Assembly (NCBI GenBank): GCA_033398695.1
Contig: CM065804.1
Location: 35,975,501 to 36,039,500, forward strand
DNA from: Orobanche coerulescens
Lineage: Eukaryota > Streptophyta > Magnoliopsida > Lamiales > Orobanchaceae
Direction of reading: 5' to 3'
Length of the DNA: 64,000 bases
The notes under the pieces are model-generated. The model saw only the letters and a program-made list of their open reading frames with translations. It searched no databases and had not been told where the DNA came from. Shown piece after piece: positions 23,013 to 35,918 of the stretch (its first letter is position 1; each line of letters starts with the position of its first letter). A program made the position numbers and the translations under genes.

Positions 23013-25106
23013 TGTAACACCCCCAAGACGATCAGGGCATATTACAGCGCCGTGGACCCCACACTGTGGAATCTACCAGGCTAACGTACCAGCAAGATAT
23101 TCGACAACGACATACAATCCTCAACAAAACGACAATTTCTCAAACCACGACATTCAAATAAAAGACTAAAATCCGACAGATACAATTTGACATCAAATCC
23201 ATATCCCAAAACGGGAACACAACATTAATAAATTCAAAAAGTAAGTACTCGAGTACTTAAAACAAGTTCATAATACAGAAATCCCAAAACAAGATATCCA
23301 AAATGAATGACAGAACCGAACACCAACAAATGAATCCTGAACAGTATCAGACTTGCTCATCATTCTCTTACGGCTCGAGTGCTCGCTTGTCTCCAAGACC
23401 GGTACCTGAAATACAAAGAGTATTTCCCCCATTTAAGGGGTTAGCGACAACTGCTAGTGCAAGTACAATCCATTTTAACTATATTCTAATCAGATGAATA
23501 TATGCGCCAAAATCATTTTAAAAATAATTTATATTCCGGAATATTAACGGTGCACAAGCGCAAAACACATTTCTCCAACAAAACAATTCAAAGTTAACCG
23601 TTGGTACGAGACTCATGGCCACCGTACCCTGCAGAGCCCCGTCGGACATCCCTGGGTGGTTAACCATAGTTCGTGATACGCACACACACGGCAATACGTA
23701 TCCCTAGAGGCCCCGTCGGACCGTCCCTAGGTGAACATACACATATACATCCACACAACCACGAATAGCCATAATTCAAATACTAGAACAGGTAAACAAA
23801 TGTAAAGTACTTGCCTTTGAGACATATCCGACGAGATGGGGACGAACAACGACTACGAATGATCCGGACGGAAAATGACGGTTCCTAAATGAAGGATCAA
23901 TATAACTCAGTCCTAACGGACAACAATAATCGAATGGAATACACCCATAACCCCCGATTACAATTCACGACCATAAACGTTCAATCGATATGGGCGAGGG
24001 TTTACGCAAAATCTCCCCGTATCCACAATTCACGGATTAAACTCGAGGAAAACGGATTGGGAACCACCAAATAATGCCAATTGGTAATGAATTTCATAAC
24101 ATACATGTACAATTCAGAATCAATCACAAAAAACCTGAAAAATCCCCAAATTAGACAAGTTTAGGGTTCCTGAAGCAAATACCTCGGATTCAGACGATAG
24201 ATGATGATTACGTTGATGATGATATGTTAGCACGAAGCTAAGGTGATGGAATACGAAGAATTCTCCGATCAAAACTGAAGGGAATCGCCCTCTGGAGTCA
24301 CCCGATGAAGAAAACAAAAGAAAAGAATGAAAACTGCGGTTCTGACCTGCCCGCTGATCTATTTAAAACGCATAGTTAGCGCACGCTAACTATCACAAGG
24401 TAGCGCGCGCTAACGGGGCTATAAACAGTCCAGTAGCTACTGCCCGACGTCGCTAACGTGTACTAGACATGCTTAGTGCGCGCTAAATACCACTCGCTAG
24501 CGCACACTAACAATAACGAGTTAGCGTACGCTAACTGCACATCGATAGCGCACGCAAGGTAACAAGGAGTAGCGTGCGTTACCCACGCAGCTAGCCAAGA
24601 TCGCCCAGACAAGACGCTGCCGGGTTATGAAACTCGAAACGCACGACAAGGCCAGAATCCAGAAATAAAAACACGAAATATACAAGGCGACAGAGCTAAG
24701 CACTGAAAGAAAATATAATTCCGACTACCGGGGAATCCGAAATACGACAAAGAAGACGAAGTTCCCTAAACTTATAGGAAATTACAAAAATGGCCCAAGT
24801 GCCCGAAAATCACGATACGACGTCGGATTTACAAACCGAAAGTCTCAACACGACTAACTCAACCATACGAACTTGCGCAAACCAAGAAACAACGAAAACG
24901 AACGAGTTTTACGAGAATCGAACGTTCATACGGCAAAACATGTCATAAAATGAAATTACGTGAAAACATCACTAAAACTCGTCCAAATGTAAAAACTCCA
25001 AGAATAAAGTAGATTCAAAATATCGAAACGGTTACAAGTGAGTCGATAAAAGTAGACATACACCAAAAATGGAAACTGCTAAAAATGGAAAGGTACGGAT
25101 ATTACA
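23013..25106 (-). repeat. element B 5' LTR
   Basis: 2094 bp from TGTAACACCCCC to CGGATATTACA, flanked by ACATG. Same internal order as the 3' copy: acceptor-like site, GC-rich modules, GC and GT donor-like sites, TATA-like box at 24360, and palindrome array 24375-24590. Confidence 0.93.
24375..24590 (-). promoter_or_regulatory. palindrome array in B 5' LTR
   Basis: About eight copies of the TTAGCGYRCGCTAA type directly upstream of the TATA-like box (TTTTAAATAG on the minus strand). Compared with 3636-3852, individual units have mutated independently, e.g. GTGTACTAG for GTGCGCTAG. Confidence 0.8.
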
Positions 25107-25111
25107 ACATG

Positions 25112-28100
25112 CCTGCCCCATGTAAATATCACAAAACAGGACCAAAAGTAACCTACAACAAACCAATTGCTGTCAGGCAAATTGGGTGACCAAAAGGCAC
25201 TAACAATTATAGACCCAAAAATCAAAGGGGACCGAAATCTACCTAATTTCTTTGATGACAGGACATCAAGGAGAAGGACTGGTACTTCGATAGCGGATGT
25301 TCTCGGCACATGACAGGAGATATCAGCAAGTTGTTGGATTATATAGAAGGTCACGGTCCAAAGGTGCAATTCAGTGACAAATCCAAAGGAAGAACAAGAG
25401 GGAAATGAACCCTGCTTGTAGAAAAGTTTAAAGTCACCGATGTAGCCTATGTTGAAGGACTACAGTACAATTTACTTAATATTAGCCAGTTCCATGACAA
25501 AATCAAATTCTATGTAGATCACTGTAGGGTGAAGGACATCAAGACTAAGTAAGTCGTCCTTACAGGAAGCTAGTCAGGTAATATGTATATTGATGATTGG
25601 AACTCCACAAGCTCCATTATTTCATGTTTTGTTGCCAAAAAGCACTGCAGATCACATCGGGCTATGGCACAAAAGGATGTCGCACATCAACTTCAAGTCT
25701 ATCAACAATCTCGCTCGATAGGAAATGGTCATAGGGTTGCCCGATGTGTCATTTCATAAAAGCAGCATCTATGGATCCTATCAGAAAGGTAAGGTTGTTA
25801 AGACCACCCTAAAGAGCAAGTCATATCTTTCCACCCACAGGGTAGTTGATTTGATACACATGGATCTCTACGGCTTTATAGACCTTGTAAGTTTGGGAGG
25901 TAAGAAATACTGTCTCATTATTGTTGGTGATTTCTCCAAGTATGCTTGGACCATCTTCCTGAACAAGAAGAAAGATACCATCACGAAGTTTCCAGAGCAC
26001 CTGAAAAAGCTGCAGAATGAGAAAGGATTGAGTACTGTATCTATTCATTACGACAGAGGCACAAAATTCACAATCACTTTATAGAGAAACACTGTGCAAA
26101 CAATGGCATACAACACAAATATTCAGCAGCCCGGACTCCTCAACAAAATGGTGTTGCCAAGCGTAAGAACGGGACGCTGAAGGAAGCAACAAGGACCATG
26201 TTAGCTGCAAGCAAATCGCCTCAGCGTTTCTGGGGATAAGCAATAAATACGTGTTATCCATAAAACCACTGTATCATCAACAAGCATCACAACAAAACAT
26301 CATATGAGGTATGGAATAACAAAACTCTGATGGTTGCATACTTTCATATTTTTGGATGCAGGTGTTACGTGCTCAACATTGGGAAGGATCAACTGAAGAC
26401 CTTCGATGAAAAGTCGGATGAGGTCATTTTCGTTGGGTGCTAATCTGTCAGCAAATCTTTCAGGATATTTAACAAAAGAAAACTGATAATAGAAGAATCT
26501 ATCCACGTAGTATTTGATGAACCCTACTGTGACCCTATAATAGTAGAAGATATAACCCATAGTATCCAGACACTCTCCATTGATGATCCCATAACTCCAA
26601 TAGAACCAGGCATGGACTTATAAATCAATCCCTCTGCTGTACAAACAGAAGCAGTCGAAGCTGATGCTGTACAAGCTGAAGTTGAGGCTACAGTTCAACA
26701 GGTTACAACACGGGATGCCAACTAGAATCTGGAGGAGGTGGCTAAAACATCACCCCCAAGAGTTAATAATTGTAGACATCGATGCTGGTGTAACCACTCA
26801 TATGAAAATACAGAGTACATAAGGAACTGTACTTTGTGCATATGAAGCGATAGATTCTGAAACGTCTCAATTCCCTATATGGAAATCTCAAGCCTAACTT
26901 AGGAGACTTGCTATGTGCAACCTAGCTGTATTCTTAGCCCAGTCCGAACCTGCTTTGGATCACTTCGATGGAAGAAGAGCTCAATGGTTTCGAACGGAAT
27001 AATGTTTGGTATCTAGTTCCCCCCAACACTTGAATCAGTCATAGGAACCAAATGGGTATTCAGAAACAAAAAGGACGAAAATGGACTTGTAATCAGGAAT
27101 AAATATAGATTAGTTGCCCAAGGATACAAGCAGGAAGAAAGAATCGACTATGTTGAAACCTTTGCACCCGTAGCCCGAATAGAATCCATTAAGATATTCC
27201 TAGCATTCGCCGCTCACAAGTACTTTATTGTATATCAAATGAATATTAAGAGCACATTCCTGAATGGAGACTTCGCCGAAGAAGTCTATGTTGAATAACC
27301 ACCAGGGTTTGTCAACACTAAAGGCGGAGACCTTGTATACAGGCTGAGGAACGCAATGTATGGAATCAAGTAAGCACTTAGAGCTTGATATGAAACCCTG
27401 TCACTGTATCTGATCAATAATGGATTTGAGAAAGGCGTAGTCGACAAAACCCTCTTTAAAATATAGGAAGGTGATGATCTCCTTATGGTTCAAATATATG
27501 TAGATGGTATCATATTTGGTTCAACTAACCTTAGTTTATGTCAAAGGTTCTCTCATCTCATGCAAAGTAAATTTGAAATGAGTATGATGGGAGAACTTAG
27601 TTATTTCATAGGATTGCAGGTGCAACAACTTCCTACAGGTATATTTATCTACTAAGAAAAGTACAGCAAGGAGATGCTCAACAAATTCAGATGAACAAAC
27701 TCCAAATCATCATCCACCCCCATGAGCACTTCCACACAGATAAGTGCTGATGAAGCTGAAAGCCGGTTGATCAATCCCTCTACAGGAATCTAATAGCCTA
27801 ACTCATATACTTAACATCCAGCAGGCCCGATATCCAATTTGTTGTAGGAGTGTGTGCTCAGTACCAGGTAGCACCTAAGGAGTCATACTTAACCACAGCC
27901 AAATGAATCCTTGAGTACGTAAAAGGAACAATCGATGTAGGATTGTGGTATCCTAAGGAAGGAGGATTCGATTCGGTAGGCTACAATGAATCGTATCTTG
28001 GAGGCTGTAAGTTGGATAGGACGAGTACAAGCGGCACTTGTCACTTCATTGGACCAAGACTTGCGTCATGGTTCAATAAGAAGAAATTGGCCAGCTCACT

Positions 28101-28440
28101 TTGTACAGCTGAGTCGGAATACTATGCTACTCGAACTTGCTGTATGCAACAATAGTTACAAGATGATAGGATCAATGCAAGAGAGACACCAATCATGTGC
28201 GCTAGAACGAGTGCAATTGCCGTCATGCACAATCCTCTATTGCATTCGCGAACTAAGCATATTGATATGAAGCATTATTTCATCACGAATAATGTTGAGA
28301 ATATAGATGTTCGGATCGAGAAAATTCATACAGACATCTAGTTAGACGACATCTTTACAAAACCTCTCAGCACCACTAGATTGTATGCTTCGCCAAGAAT
28401 TGGGAATGCTACAGCCAGATTCCATGTAAGTTATTATATT
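25112..28440 (+). pseudogene. pol: element A: Ty1/copia pol (protease, integrase, RT, RNase H), decayed
   Basis: The gag/pol frame of A resumes after element B. In order: protease WYFDSGCSRHMTG (25275-25315); the pre-integrase block LWHKRMSHINF (25665); integrase DLIHMDLYGF and GDFSKYAWTIFL in the longest clean frame (25725-26084); RT near 27035-27640 with [34 protein letters not shown] and MSMMGELSYFIGLQV; RNase H with GLWYPKEGGFDSVGY, GGCKLDRTSTSGTCHF and ESEYYATRTC (27930-28145). The copia order, integrase before RT, is clear. Many stops, including several TAG/TAA in RT, and YVDG in place of the catalytic YVDD show long inactivity. An acidic, Ala/Glu-rich linker lies at 26600-26780. Confidence 0.85.
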
Positions 28441-29159
28441 TTACTCATCAATTGAGAGGAATGCTGTAAGACCCATGAATACAGTATTCACTTTAATTAA
28501 TTATACACTCAAAACTCCAAGTTGTATCTTTACTATAGAAAGAAGGCATATAAACTTCGTACAGATGACGTGTACATTAATTAAGAGGGACTACAGTATG
28601 ACCCAAGAATATAGTATTAATCCAAAATTGCTGTAAGAATTGAATCATGTATGTACCTTTTAAGGGGGAATGCTGATTTTTGCAGATACATCACATACTG
28701 TAGGATATCAATTAATATTTTTAATCGTATCCAAATTCATACTTTTAAACACAGCAAACTGTTTTAGGTCCACGTGCACTGTATGAATTTAAAACGATTT
28801 ATCTTTCAATACTAAAGAGACATCTGGACTTTCATGCCATAAAAAACGCAATTTCAAAATTCAAACCGCCGTTTCGTGCAATAGTGGAAGACGAATTGTG
28901 TCAGAAGTGGGACCACTCATTAATTTTAGATCTGACAGATTATACATACAAGTTACATCTGAATCCATCATGTACGCTCATTTAAAGACGGTTCCCATCC
29001 CTTAAATCTGACCGTTCACTGTAACCTACCTTCCCTGCACCCTATAAAAAGGCCAGTATACTGATCTGCAGACTCTTTATGCTTTATGCATATTATCGAG
29101 TCTACATCATAGAGCCTACATACTTTCTATCTTTCTACTTACTTTTTTTTCAGTTCATT
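28441..29159 (+). other. element A spacer between pol and third ORF, with polypurine-like tract and TATA box
   Basis: No coding sequence seen. AAGGGGGAATG at 28662 resembles a copia polypurine tract. CCCTATAAAAAGGCC at 29041 is a good TATA box about 120 bp before the next ORF. Either an LTR-like segment starts near 28671, or the third ORF has its own promoter. AT-rich repeats of GCTGTAAGACCCA/CAGTATGACCCA occur at 28465 and 28592. Confidence 0.5.
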
Positions 29160-31131
29160 TCGGCAAATATGCATTCTTCCCAAACTTCATATTTCTCAGT
29201 TAAGAAGAAGGACTTCGATGGAAGAATCTTTGCATGCCCAGTTCTTAAGGAGCATATAATTTTTTATGAGTATATGGCCGAGATGAACCTTGTTGTATCC
29301 CATGTGAAGCAAACTGGACTCTACCGTCTGGGTAGCCTGCATCCCAATAGCTACGATGAGCAGATCATTGAAGAGTTCTTCGATGACGCTGAGTTTCAAT
29401 GTGCATTGACCAAGAAGGGTTCTGACATCACTGCCATCGTCAGGAGCGTCCAATAAAAAGAGATAGCTGTTAACCGAGAACTTCTTGAACGTTTGTATAG
29501 ACCTCCCTATGATGGGTTAATATTGGAGAAGCTGGATTCTTTCGGATCTGAGGAGCTTTTGAAGGCTTATTGGTATATGTTCACTAGGAACTCCCAACCT
29601 TCTCAAGTTAATTTGTCTTGTCACAAGAAAAACTTCACCCTGCCCTATATCTATTTGCATGATTTCTGCTGCAGGGTGGTTGAGAAAAGAACTGGTGCAT
29701 TCGAGATGTGCACAAGCCTGTGTTTCAGGATGATGGTGGCTATCATGACTGGAGAAAGGGTAAACTGGTGCCAGGTCATCTTGAAAAGGCTTCAAGAGGA
29801 AGCATCGAAGCCTGAATCTGCCAGAAAATATTTTGGACTCATACTGAACTTTATCCTGACTAACTATGCAATACAATAATCAGCAAATGCCAAGAAGATT
29901 CTTGTCAGGAAGTTCCTTGGTGGCTCGAAGCCATCCGTTTTCAACAAGGAGTCACTTCTCGCCAACATGCCCAATCCTTTCTCCCTCCCAACATTTAAAA
30001 TATCCCAGGGATGTTGCTGATTTTAACTCAAAATCCAAATCTGTTGACAGCAAGAAGAAGGCTGTTAGCAAGAAGAGAAGCATTCCTGACAGTAGCTCGC
30101 CTACAGCTGTTGAGAAGAAGTATAAAACCAAGAAATCTGTGAAGCAGGAAGATGTTCCTATAGCCACCCTGGTGGCTATAATGTCCATTGAGGCAGACCG
30201 CATGCTGCATCTGTTGCAGAAGAAATCCCACAGGGTGCAACCCCTATGGAAGGAACTCTGGATGCTTCCACATCAGACCCTGAGCCCATTACGGCTACGA
30301 CAGATGACTCTATGTTCATGAAGATTGAAGGAACAGGTGAATCGGCTGCCCCTTTGGAGCTGACGATCACCACACCAAACAGGGCACCCACCCCTGTATG
30401 GAGTCCCTCCCCCGACAGGGCATCCCACCCTGTTAGGGATCCCGATTCTCCACATGTTCCCTTACCTATCGAGAATCCAAACCGAGCAGCAGAACCCACT
30501 ACTGTTCGGAATCTCTCCCCCGACTGATATTATTAACAACACTCTCCTTCAGGTCCAGATAGAGGAAGCCTTCGAGTGCTTCAAAGTATTGAAATCGTAC
30601 AGGGTCGCCTCCTACGATACTTTGTACAACTGGGAGGACTGGAAGGAAGAAGAGTTGTTTGTTTTGGAAGTGACGGACACCCACAACGTCAAAGTCTTGA
30701 TCAAGTGGGGTGATCACTTTTTCCAAGAACCGATCACTTCATATTTTGTGCTAAAGGAAAATCCAAGACTGAACGGAAAGTTTTCGTCCACTGACAAGCC
30801 CAAAATCCCGAGCCACCCCCCCAACTCTGACAAAGACGATGATGACCTTCAGATAGGTCTGAGGCTGAGCCGTGAGGAGGCTCGTGAGAATGAATTTTCT
30901 CAGTCCAAGGCTTTAAATGGCCAAAGAACGTCTATCGAGCAACCCCTATCCGTACCCATCCAAGAGGATTCAGTCCCTTCGACAGAAGCTGATGTACCCG
31001 CACCGTCTGACAGGAGGAATCAATCCCTCCTAAGGAAGAGGCAGATGCTAAGAGCCAACAGGAGGACCCAATCCTTCCTGTACCACAGGCTACAGAATCC
31101 TTATGGAGACAGGAGGAATCAGTCCCCTCTG
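29160..31131 (+). pseudogene. element A third ORF downstream of pol (plant transposon-protein-like), broken
   Basis: Begins ATG at 29169 (MHSSQTSYFSVKKKDFDGR) and continues in one frame through stops at 29454 and 29877. The core (RPPYDGLILEKL, SCHKKNFTLPYIYLHDF, FRMMVAIMTGERVNWCQVIL, ARKYFGLILNFIL) weakly matches the third ORF of element F. I infer the plant 'transposon protein' family that copia elements carry after pol. A basic Lys/Ser-rich segment (about 30020-30150), Pro/Thr-rich spacer, a second conserved-looking block (EEAFECFKVLKSYRV, LIKWGDHFF, 30560-30730) and acidic Gln-Glu-Glu repeats follow in shifted frames. The sequence is cut at 31131 by element E. Function unknown. Confidence 0.55.
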
Positions 31132-32100
31132 TGACACGACCCCTACATGACATGCCATAGTAATCCATATCGCAATTTGATATTAGGTTTAGGATCTTTC
31201 CAATAAGGATGTGTTGGAAAACTTTCAACCCTCTATGAAACTTGTTCGAAGCAAACCGAAAGGTATGGGGTTTCAACAACGCCACAAAAACCAGTAATAG
31301 ATATTTGATAAATAAATCGAAACACTCACATATGTGTATTAAACAACGCCACAAAGTCGGGATCACTTTGGTAAGTTAATTGAAATACAAAGGTATGTAT
31401 ATTTGGAATCTTCAACAAACAAAACACACAAAAAATATTCTTATCATTAATTCAAGTCCCCTATTACAAAGGAATGCAAGAATATTTATAGCCAAAATTA
31501 TGCACCTAACACTCTCTCACATGGAGATATAATATATGAGATAAGGAACCACAAATGTCAAGTAAAAAATGAAGAAAAACAAAAGGAATCAAAATAATTT
31601 CAAAAGAGAGAAATTCTGGCTGCGGATTTCCAGGAGCTTTTATGATTGTGTCTTCAGCAAATCTGCTGAATCTTGACACCAACTTGTGGGACTTTGTCTT
31701 AGCTTCAAGTGGCCACTTGAATCACCTCAAGCTGACTCCGTACGAGTGAGTTATGACCAAAATACGAAAGAGGCGCAAATTTGTCTCACGCTCGGAAATT
31801 TCGGTCTTCTTTGCTCATCTTAGTCCTATTCCGACTTGATAATTTTTAGCCATTTTATTAGATAATTTATAACTCAAAATACATATATTATACAACTCGA
31901 TATAAAAACTAAAATACAACATAACAACACTTCAAATTATCTACATTGACACACACCAATGCTCGATGACTCCATTTATTACACAAGACAAAGTTTAAAT
32001 TATTGTTCGGTAAAATTGATTACATAATATAGCTTCTAGTTTTCGCCTTCGGCTGTGCTCATTCTGAATTCAGTTTTCTCTACATTCAATAAGTTCAACG
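31132..32100 (-). repeat. element E 3' LTR
   Basis: In plus view it starts TGACACGACCCC and ends near TAAGTTCAAC. It aligns throughout with 46980-47952 but shows many substitutions, so E is clearly older than D or G. Confidence 0.88.
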
Positions 32101-35100
32101 CGGCTTTAAGTCTCTTTGCCTTTGACCTCATTATTGGTCCTTCCGGGACATGTAGTTCGTTACGTGATATGATGTTGGACTGGTTCACATCATCTCCCCA
32201 TTCTTCGAAAGGAATCGACCTCGAATCTGAAAATCCAAAAGGACTCAAATCAGTAACATTAAAGGTACTCGAAACAAGTTACTCACCTTGGAGATTGACT
32301 TTGTAGGCATTATCGTTGATTCGTTCCATAATTTGGAACAGTCCATCTCCACGTGGCATGAGCTTTGCTTTACGGTGTTCCAGAATCTTTCTTTCCTCAA
32401 GTGAATCCAAACCCAATCTCTGGGATAAAAAATTAGTTCCTTCATTCCTCGATTTTTAAGTCACGTGTTATGTTCATTGCGTTTTTGGATTTGTTCGTGA
32501 ACTTTCTCGTGATGTTTTTTTATTGACTCCGCCCTATTTTTCTCATCCAAACTCTTTTGTTCACCTTTAGGTAAAGCGATTAAATCTAAAGAAGTTAAGG
32601 GATTAAAACCATACACTATTACAAAAGATGAATGTGTAGTGGTAGAGTGTATAGTCCTATTATACGTGAACTCAATAAAAGATAAAGACGCTTCCTAATT
32701 TTTTAAATTCTTGTTGATTATTGTTCGTAACAATTGCCTGAGTGTTCAATTCACGACTTTTGTTTGGCCATCAGTTTGGAGATGACACGTCGTTGAATAT
32801 AAGAGTTTTGTTCCCAACTTTGCCCATAACACTATCCATAAATGGCTTAAGAATTTGGTATCACGGTCGGATACAATCGTTTTTGGCATTCCATGTAAAT
32901 GAACAATTTCTCTAAATAAGAGATTAGCAATGTTGACGGATCATCGGTTTTGTGACAAGATATAAAGTGTGCCATCTTACTAAATCTATCAACAACAAAA
33001 ATAGAATCGTGTCCGGACTTTTATCGCGGTAATACTTAGACAAAATCCATCGAAATATCTATCCATAGATCAGTATGGACCGAAAGTGGCATGTATAATT
33101 CGTGAGGCATGACTCGTGATTTCGACCTGCGACAAGTAATACAAGATTTAATGATTTTATGAATGTCGTGGCGCATTTTTGACCAGAAATAATGTTCTTG
33201 TAAAATATCACATGCTTTAATAACTCCAAAATGACCCATTAGGCCACCACTGTGCGCTTCCCTAACCAATAATCCTCTTGTAGAGCAAGAAGGTATACAA
33301 AGCTTATTGTCTCGAAATAAAAACTCGTCGTCTTGGTAAAACTTATCGATCCCCTTTTGTTTACTCGCAATGTAGATTCCGCTAAAATCTTTGCCATTTT
33401 CATACAACCCTTTTATTAGCTCAAATCCCAAAAGTTTACAAGAAAGTGTGTTAATCAAAACATACCGTCGGGATAGAGCATCGGCGACGACATTTTCGTT
33501 ACCTTTTTTATACTTGATGACATAAGGAAATGATTTAATTTCTTTCAACCATTTGGCGTGCCGTTTGCTTAACTTACCTTGCCCCTTTAGATGTCGTAAG
33601 TATTCGTGATCAGTGTGGATCACAAATTCTCGGGGCCACAGGTAATGTTGCCAGGTCTGAAGTGCTCTCACCAAAGCGTATAACTCCTTGTCGTATGTGG
33701 CATAATTCAAGGAAGATCTTCCAAGTTTTTCGTTAAAATAGAGAATAAGTCTTTTCCCCTGCATTAACACAGCTCCTATTCCTATTCCTGATGTATCACA
33801 CTCAATTTCAAACGTGTTAGAATGATCAGTTTATGCTAAAATGGGTGCGGTGCACAATCGTTTTTTAGCATTTGGAAAGCATTTTCTTGTTTTTCTCCCC
33901 AAATAAATTTAACGTTTTCTTAATAGGCTCATTTAGGGGAGCCACAATTGTGCTGAAATCTTTTACAAAACATCATAAAATCTAGCAAGTCTATGAAAAC
34001 TCCGGATATCGGTTGCATTTGCAGGAGTAGGCCATTTGCGTATAGCTTTGATTTTCTCATTATTGACTTTAACCCCGTAAACTCCGACAACAAAACCAAG
34101 AAAAATGACTTCTTTTAAGCAAAAAGAGCATTTCTTGAGACAAGCATAAAGTTGTGCTTCACGCAAAGTTTACAAAACTAGTCTCAAATGTTCAACATGT
34201 TTGCTCATATTGTTACTATAAATTAGAATGTCATAAAAGTAGACAACCACAAACCTCCCAATAAATGTACGTAAGATATGATTCATTAAGTGCATGAAAG
34301 TGATCGATGCGTTCGCTAGGCCGAAAGGCATAACCATCCATTCATATAATCCATATTTGGTTTTAAATGCAGTTTTCCATTCATCACCTTCTTTCATACG
34401 GATTTGGTGGTATCCTTTCATAAGATCGATTTTGCTAAATAAAATTGCCACATGCAATTCATCTAGCATGTCATCCAACCTGGGGATATGGTGTCTATGC
34501 TTTACTGTTATGTTGTTGACTGCTCGGTAGTTGGTGCACATTCTCCACGTACCATCTTTCTTTGGTACTACAATTACTGGGACCACACACGGGCTCAGAC
34601 TCTTCTTGATATAACCCATTTCCAAGAGTTCCTCTACCTGTCGTTGTATCTCTTTCGTCTCATCCGTACTATTTCGATAAGCTGGTCGATTTGGAGTAAC
34701 CACACCGGGTACAAAATCAATTTGGTATTCAATCCCACTCAGTGGTGGTGGCCCAGCAGGTAGCTCACCAGGAAAAATATCTGAAAATTCCTGCAACAGA
34801 AAATGAACAGGACTCGAAAATTCCCGGTCCGCGAAAATAGTTGTAGGACAACATTTCCGATTTATTAAAAAACATAGAAGAATTTTTTTAACTTCCTTTT
34901 TCAACTCCTTCGCCCCAATAAACAATATATTTTTTACTTTCGGGCCTTCTTCCTTTTCTTTTTCCTTTTCAGACTTTTTTTTTATTTTTTTCACTATTTC
35001 TTAATTTTTCTTTTTTCTCGACTCCATTCCTTTTATTTTCGAATTCTTTCTCAAGTCGTTTTTGGTCCTGCAATATTTGTGAGGGTAGCATTGGTACTAG

Positions 35101-35138
35101 GGTGACTTTCTTTCCCTCTTTTTCGAATGTGTACCTGT
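32101..35138 (-). pseudogene. pol: element E pol: RT, RNase H, integrase, decayed
   Basis: Right to left: linker KVTLVPMLPSQ (35090); RT from 34990 with GIEYQIDFVPG, GYIKKSLSPC, VPKKDGTWRMCTNYRAVN and MPFGLANAS; RNase H with [31 protein letters not shown] and [10 protein letters not shown] (33036-33770); integrase HHCC region ([16 protein letters not shown]) and WIDISMDFV; then fragments of the core and C-terminus (YPRDWVWIHLRKERF at 32440, PEGPIMRSKAKRLKAALN at 32160). The YxDD motif reads YFYD, losing a catalytic Asp. Frameshifts separate RT from RNase H and break the integrase core (32450-33030). Confidence 0.82.
35134..35138. repeat. target-site duplication CCTGT of element G (second copy 44448-44452)
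   Basis: CCTGT lies immediately left of the LTR start at 35139 and immediately right of the LTR end at 44447. The flanks join into a continuous element E protease-RT linker. Confidence 0.96.
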
Positions 35139-35661
35139 TGTAATATCCGCATTTTTCCCTTCTCTTATTATTCTCATTTTGGTGCATTTTCGTTTTTAGC
35201 AACTCGCTTGTAACCGTATTGACATTTTGAGGATATTTAATATTGAACGTTTGTCGTTCGAGCTTGTTTCGGACTCGTTTTACTCGAGTCGGTGTTTCAT
35301 GTTGTTTTCGTCGCTATTTGGTGTGTTATCTTAATCGTCGTTCGGAACAGCCGTTTCGGGGTTGCCGAAGATCGATCTCATGTTATTGTGGGCGTTGTGA
35401 GCTTTTGTTGGTGTTTCGACCATGTATCGTACATTTCGGATGTTTGGACCGTTTTGTAAATTTCCCAACTTTTGGGAAATTTACGTTTGATGTTGTTTTT
35501 CTGAACCTTTGAGTAGTCGGGAATATGTTTTCCTTCGGCACTTAAGTTCGTCGTTTCAGGCCCCTTACGTCCGTACCATCGTGAATTGTTCACCGTTGTA
35601 TTTCGATTCTTTTTCGGTACCTCCCTCTTTCAATTCTGGCCTGTACTCCTCAGAAAGGAAT

Positions 35662-35893
35662 GTTACGTACGTAACACCCTTTTGGTTACATACGTAACGC
35701 CCTAGTGTAATTCGGTTCAGGCACTTCTGCCTTTTCGGTTACGTACGTAACACCCTTTTTGGTTACGTACGTAACATCCTAGTGTATTTCGATACAGGCT
35801 TTCCTGCCTTTTTGGTTACGTACGTAAGGCCCTTATGGCTTACGTACGTAATACAACTTACGTACGTTAGTATGTGGTGGCTAACGTACGTAA
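35662..35893 (+). promoter_or_regulatory. palindrome array, GTTACGTACGTAAC type, G 5' LTR
   Basis: Eight copies in 232 bp, five reading GTTACGTACGTAA exactly or within one base; others are CTTACGTACGTAAT and CTAACGTACGTAAC. Each holds a TACGTA core, a palindrome containing the ACGT centre recognised by many plant bZIP factors. Whether any protein binds here is untested. The array ends 5 bp before the TATA palindrome. Confidence 0.88.
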
Positions 35894-35898
35894 CGAGG

Positions 35899-35918
35899 CC
35901 TGGGTTTATAAACCCAGG
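35899..35918 (+). promoter_or_regulatory. TATA box inside a perfect 20-bp palindrome, G 5' LTR
   Basis: CCTGGGTTTATAAACCCAGG is fully self-complementary with TTTATAAA at its centre. Its position directly after the palindrome array matches the D and J layout. Confidence 0.82.

Larger units (their letters stand above)
2283..25106 (-). mobile_element. element B: Ty3/gypsy, Tekay/Del-like, split by elements C and D
   Basis: The element is bounded by ACATG duplications, with LTRs at 2283-4381 and 23013-25106 and a tRNA-Met primer site beside the right LTR, so it reads right to left. Without the 13.7-kb nested insertion it is about 9.1 kb, normal for an autonomous Tekay-type element. Gag, protease, RT and RNase H lie at 19705-22793; the rest of RNase H and integrase lie at 4424-6020. 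Several stops make it non-functional. It is older than C, which interrupts it, and younger than A. Confidence 0.93.

Noticed and set aside
28671..29159. LTR of element A starting after AAGGGGGAA
   Set aside because: The TATA box supports it, but no matching second LTR, LTR terminus or primer site is visible and the third ORF follows. Recorded as a spacer with uncertain role.
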